The notes below the pieces were generated by a model that had not been told where the DNA came from, ran no database searches, and saw only the letters and a list, made by a program, of their open reading frames with translations. 5,040 nt of DNA from Stigonema sp964246695 (lineage in GTDB: Bacteria; Cyanobacteriota; Cyanobacteriia; Cyanobacteriales; Nostocaceae): the NCBI GenBank assembly GCA_964246695.1, contig CAXTSI010000593.1, forward strand, positions 1 to 5,040. The letters are read 5' to 3'. A program made the translations under genes and the position numbers. Positions within the stretch are counted from its first letter, which is position 1. Every line of letters starts with the position of its first letter. Of this stretch, positions 4,654 through 5,040 are shown piece by piece.

Positions 4654-5040
4654 CTAATTGAGGATAGTGCTATCAACACCAACCAAGGTAGCCGGAGTGT
4701 TATCACCTGTAAGACCGAGGATATCGTTGTTATTGTTGATGTTAGCCCCGACTCCTACCGTCAAGCCTGTGTCGCGCACGAAGATCTGGGGGAAGCTGTT
4801 AGTGTCCCCCACTACCAGGTTGTTGGCAGTAGACTGAAACGCCACAAAGCTCCCATCGCCGGAAATGTCGGCGTTGGAGGAGTTAGCATTCGCCCGGGAG
4901 CCATCGTCGTTGACGGAGGCGAGAGTGATGGTACCAGTCAGGAGGTCGCGCACGAAGATCTGGGTGAAGTTGTTGGTGTTCCCCGCTACCAGGTTGCTAG
5001 CACTAGAATCAAACGTCACAAAGCGCCCATCGGCGGAAAT
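4654..5040 (-). CDS. 3' end of a repeat protein, WD40-like/TolB beta-propeller type (partial)
   Basis: The frame is open to the window edge (the first in-window codons read ISADGRFV) and stops at TAG 4656-4654. The 128 visible residues are therefore a C-terminal part and the true start lies outside; the GTG at 5019 is just an internal Val. Two repeats with a 58-residue period are seen. They follow IS-DG-FV-F-S-A-NLV-GDTN-F-QIFVRD, then TGTITLASVNDDGSRAN. This is the PD40/WD40-like propeller pattern of large secreted or surface cyanobacterial proteins, often built from many such units. After the second FVRD (87-90) the pattern ends in a Gly/Asn-rich tail (TGLTVGVGANINNNNDILGLTGDN...), either a natural C-terminus or a truncation. 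Base composition is visibly more GC-rich than that of the other genes. Function: unknown. Confidence 0.75.
   Translation of the reverse strand: MSADGRFVTFDSSASNLVAGNTNNFTQIFVRDLLTGTITLASVNDDGSRANANSSNADISGDGSFVAFQSTANNLVVGDTNSFPQIFVRDTGLTVGVGANINNNNDILGLTGDNTPATLVGVDSTILN
4771..4866. repeat. DNA-level repeat, copy 1 (period 174 bases)
   Basis: These 96 bases match 4945-5040 at about 83 positions by eye, exactly 174 bases (58 codons) apart. They encode the IS-DG-FV...QIFVRD half of the propeller-type unit on the minus strand. The high DNA identity implies recent duplication or gene conversion between units. Confidence 0.85.
4945..5040. repeat. DNA-level repeat, copy 2 (period 174 bases)
   Basis: Partner of 4771-4866. 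The shared GTCGCGCACGAAGATCTGGG start is identical for 20 bases. The copy reaches the window edge, so more units probably lie beyond. Confidence 0.85.

Overview
The window looks like chromosomal DNA of a cyanobacterium, probably a filamentous one. Four copies of the octamer GCGATCGC (HIP1) occur in 5 kb (starting at 209, 638, 1913 and 2552), where about 0.1 is expected by chance. There are several heptanucleotide tandem repeats and GAAACCCGGTTTC-type palindromes, and the proteins have a cyanobacterial flavour. A 10-N gap flanked by long C runs shows it is a draft scaffold.

Layout, left to right. A heptamer repeat array (1-56) runs almost into the start of a small stand-alone cyclic-nucleotide-binding domain protein (60-500). 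A second, different heptamer array (506-547) and a 34-codon signal-peptide-like ORF (580-684) follow. Next come a GIY-YIG-domain protein (740-1399) and a 65-aa hypothetical protein (1435-1632) on the same strand, 35 bases apart and perhaps cotranscribed. They are followed by a 92-bp MITE-like element (1649-1740) with 17/18-matching terminal inverted repeats, a perfect internal palindrome and a 10-bp direct duplication on both sides. A possible SDR/epimerase remnant (1762-1944) and a third heptamer array (1957-1984) fill the rest of that gene-poor stretch.

The centre is a divergent pair: a bestrophin-family anion channel on the minus strand (2026-3033) and a PPK2-family polyphosphate kinase on the plus strand (3306-4256), separated by 272 bases. 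The channel would act in a membrane. The kinase would be soluble and move phosphate between polyphosphate and nucleotides. A shared role in ion/energy/phosphate homeostasis is conceivable but is only inference from position.

The right end (4257-4653) holds no credible gene. It has a possible terminator, a REP-like hairpin, poly-C tracts, the N gap and more hairpins, and several ORFs through it are artefacts. From 4654 to the edge, on the minus strand, lies the 3' end of a gene for a repeat protein of WD40-like/TolB beta-propeller type with a 58-residue period. Its linkage to the rest depends on the scaffold join. I found no clear new multi-gene system. The most solid non-routine object is the MITE-like insertion.
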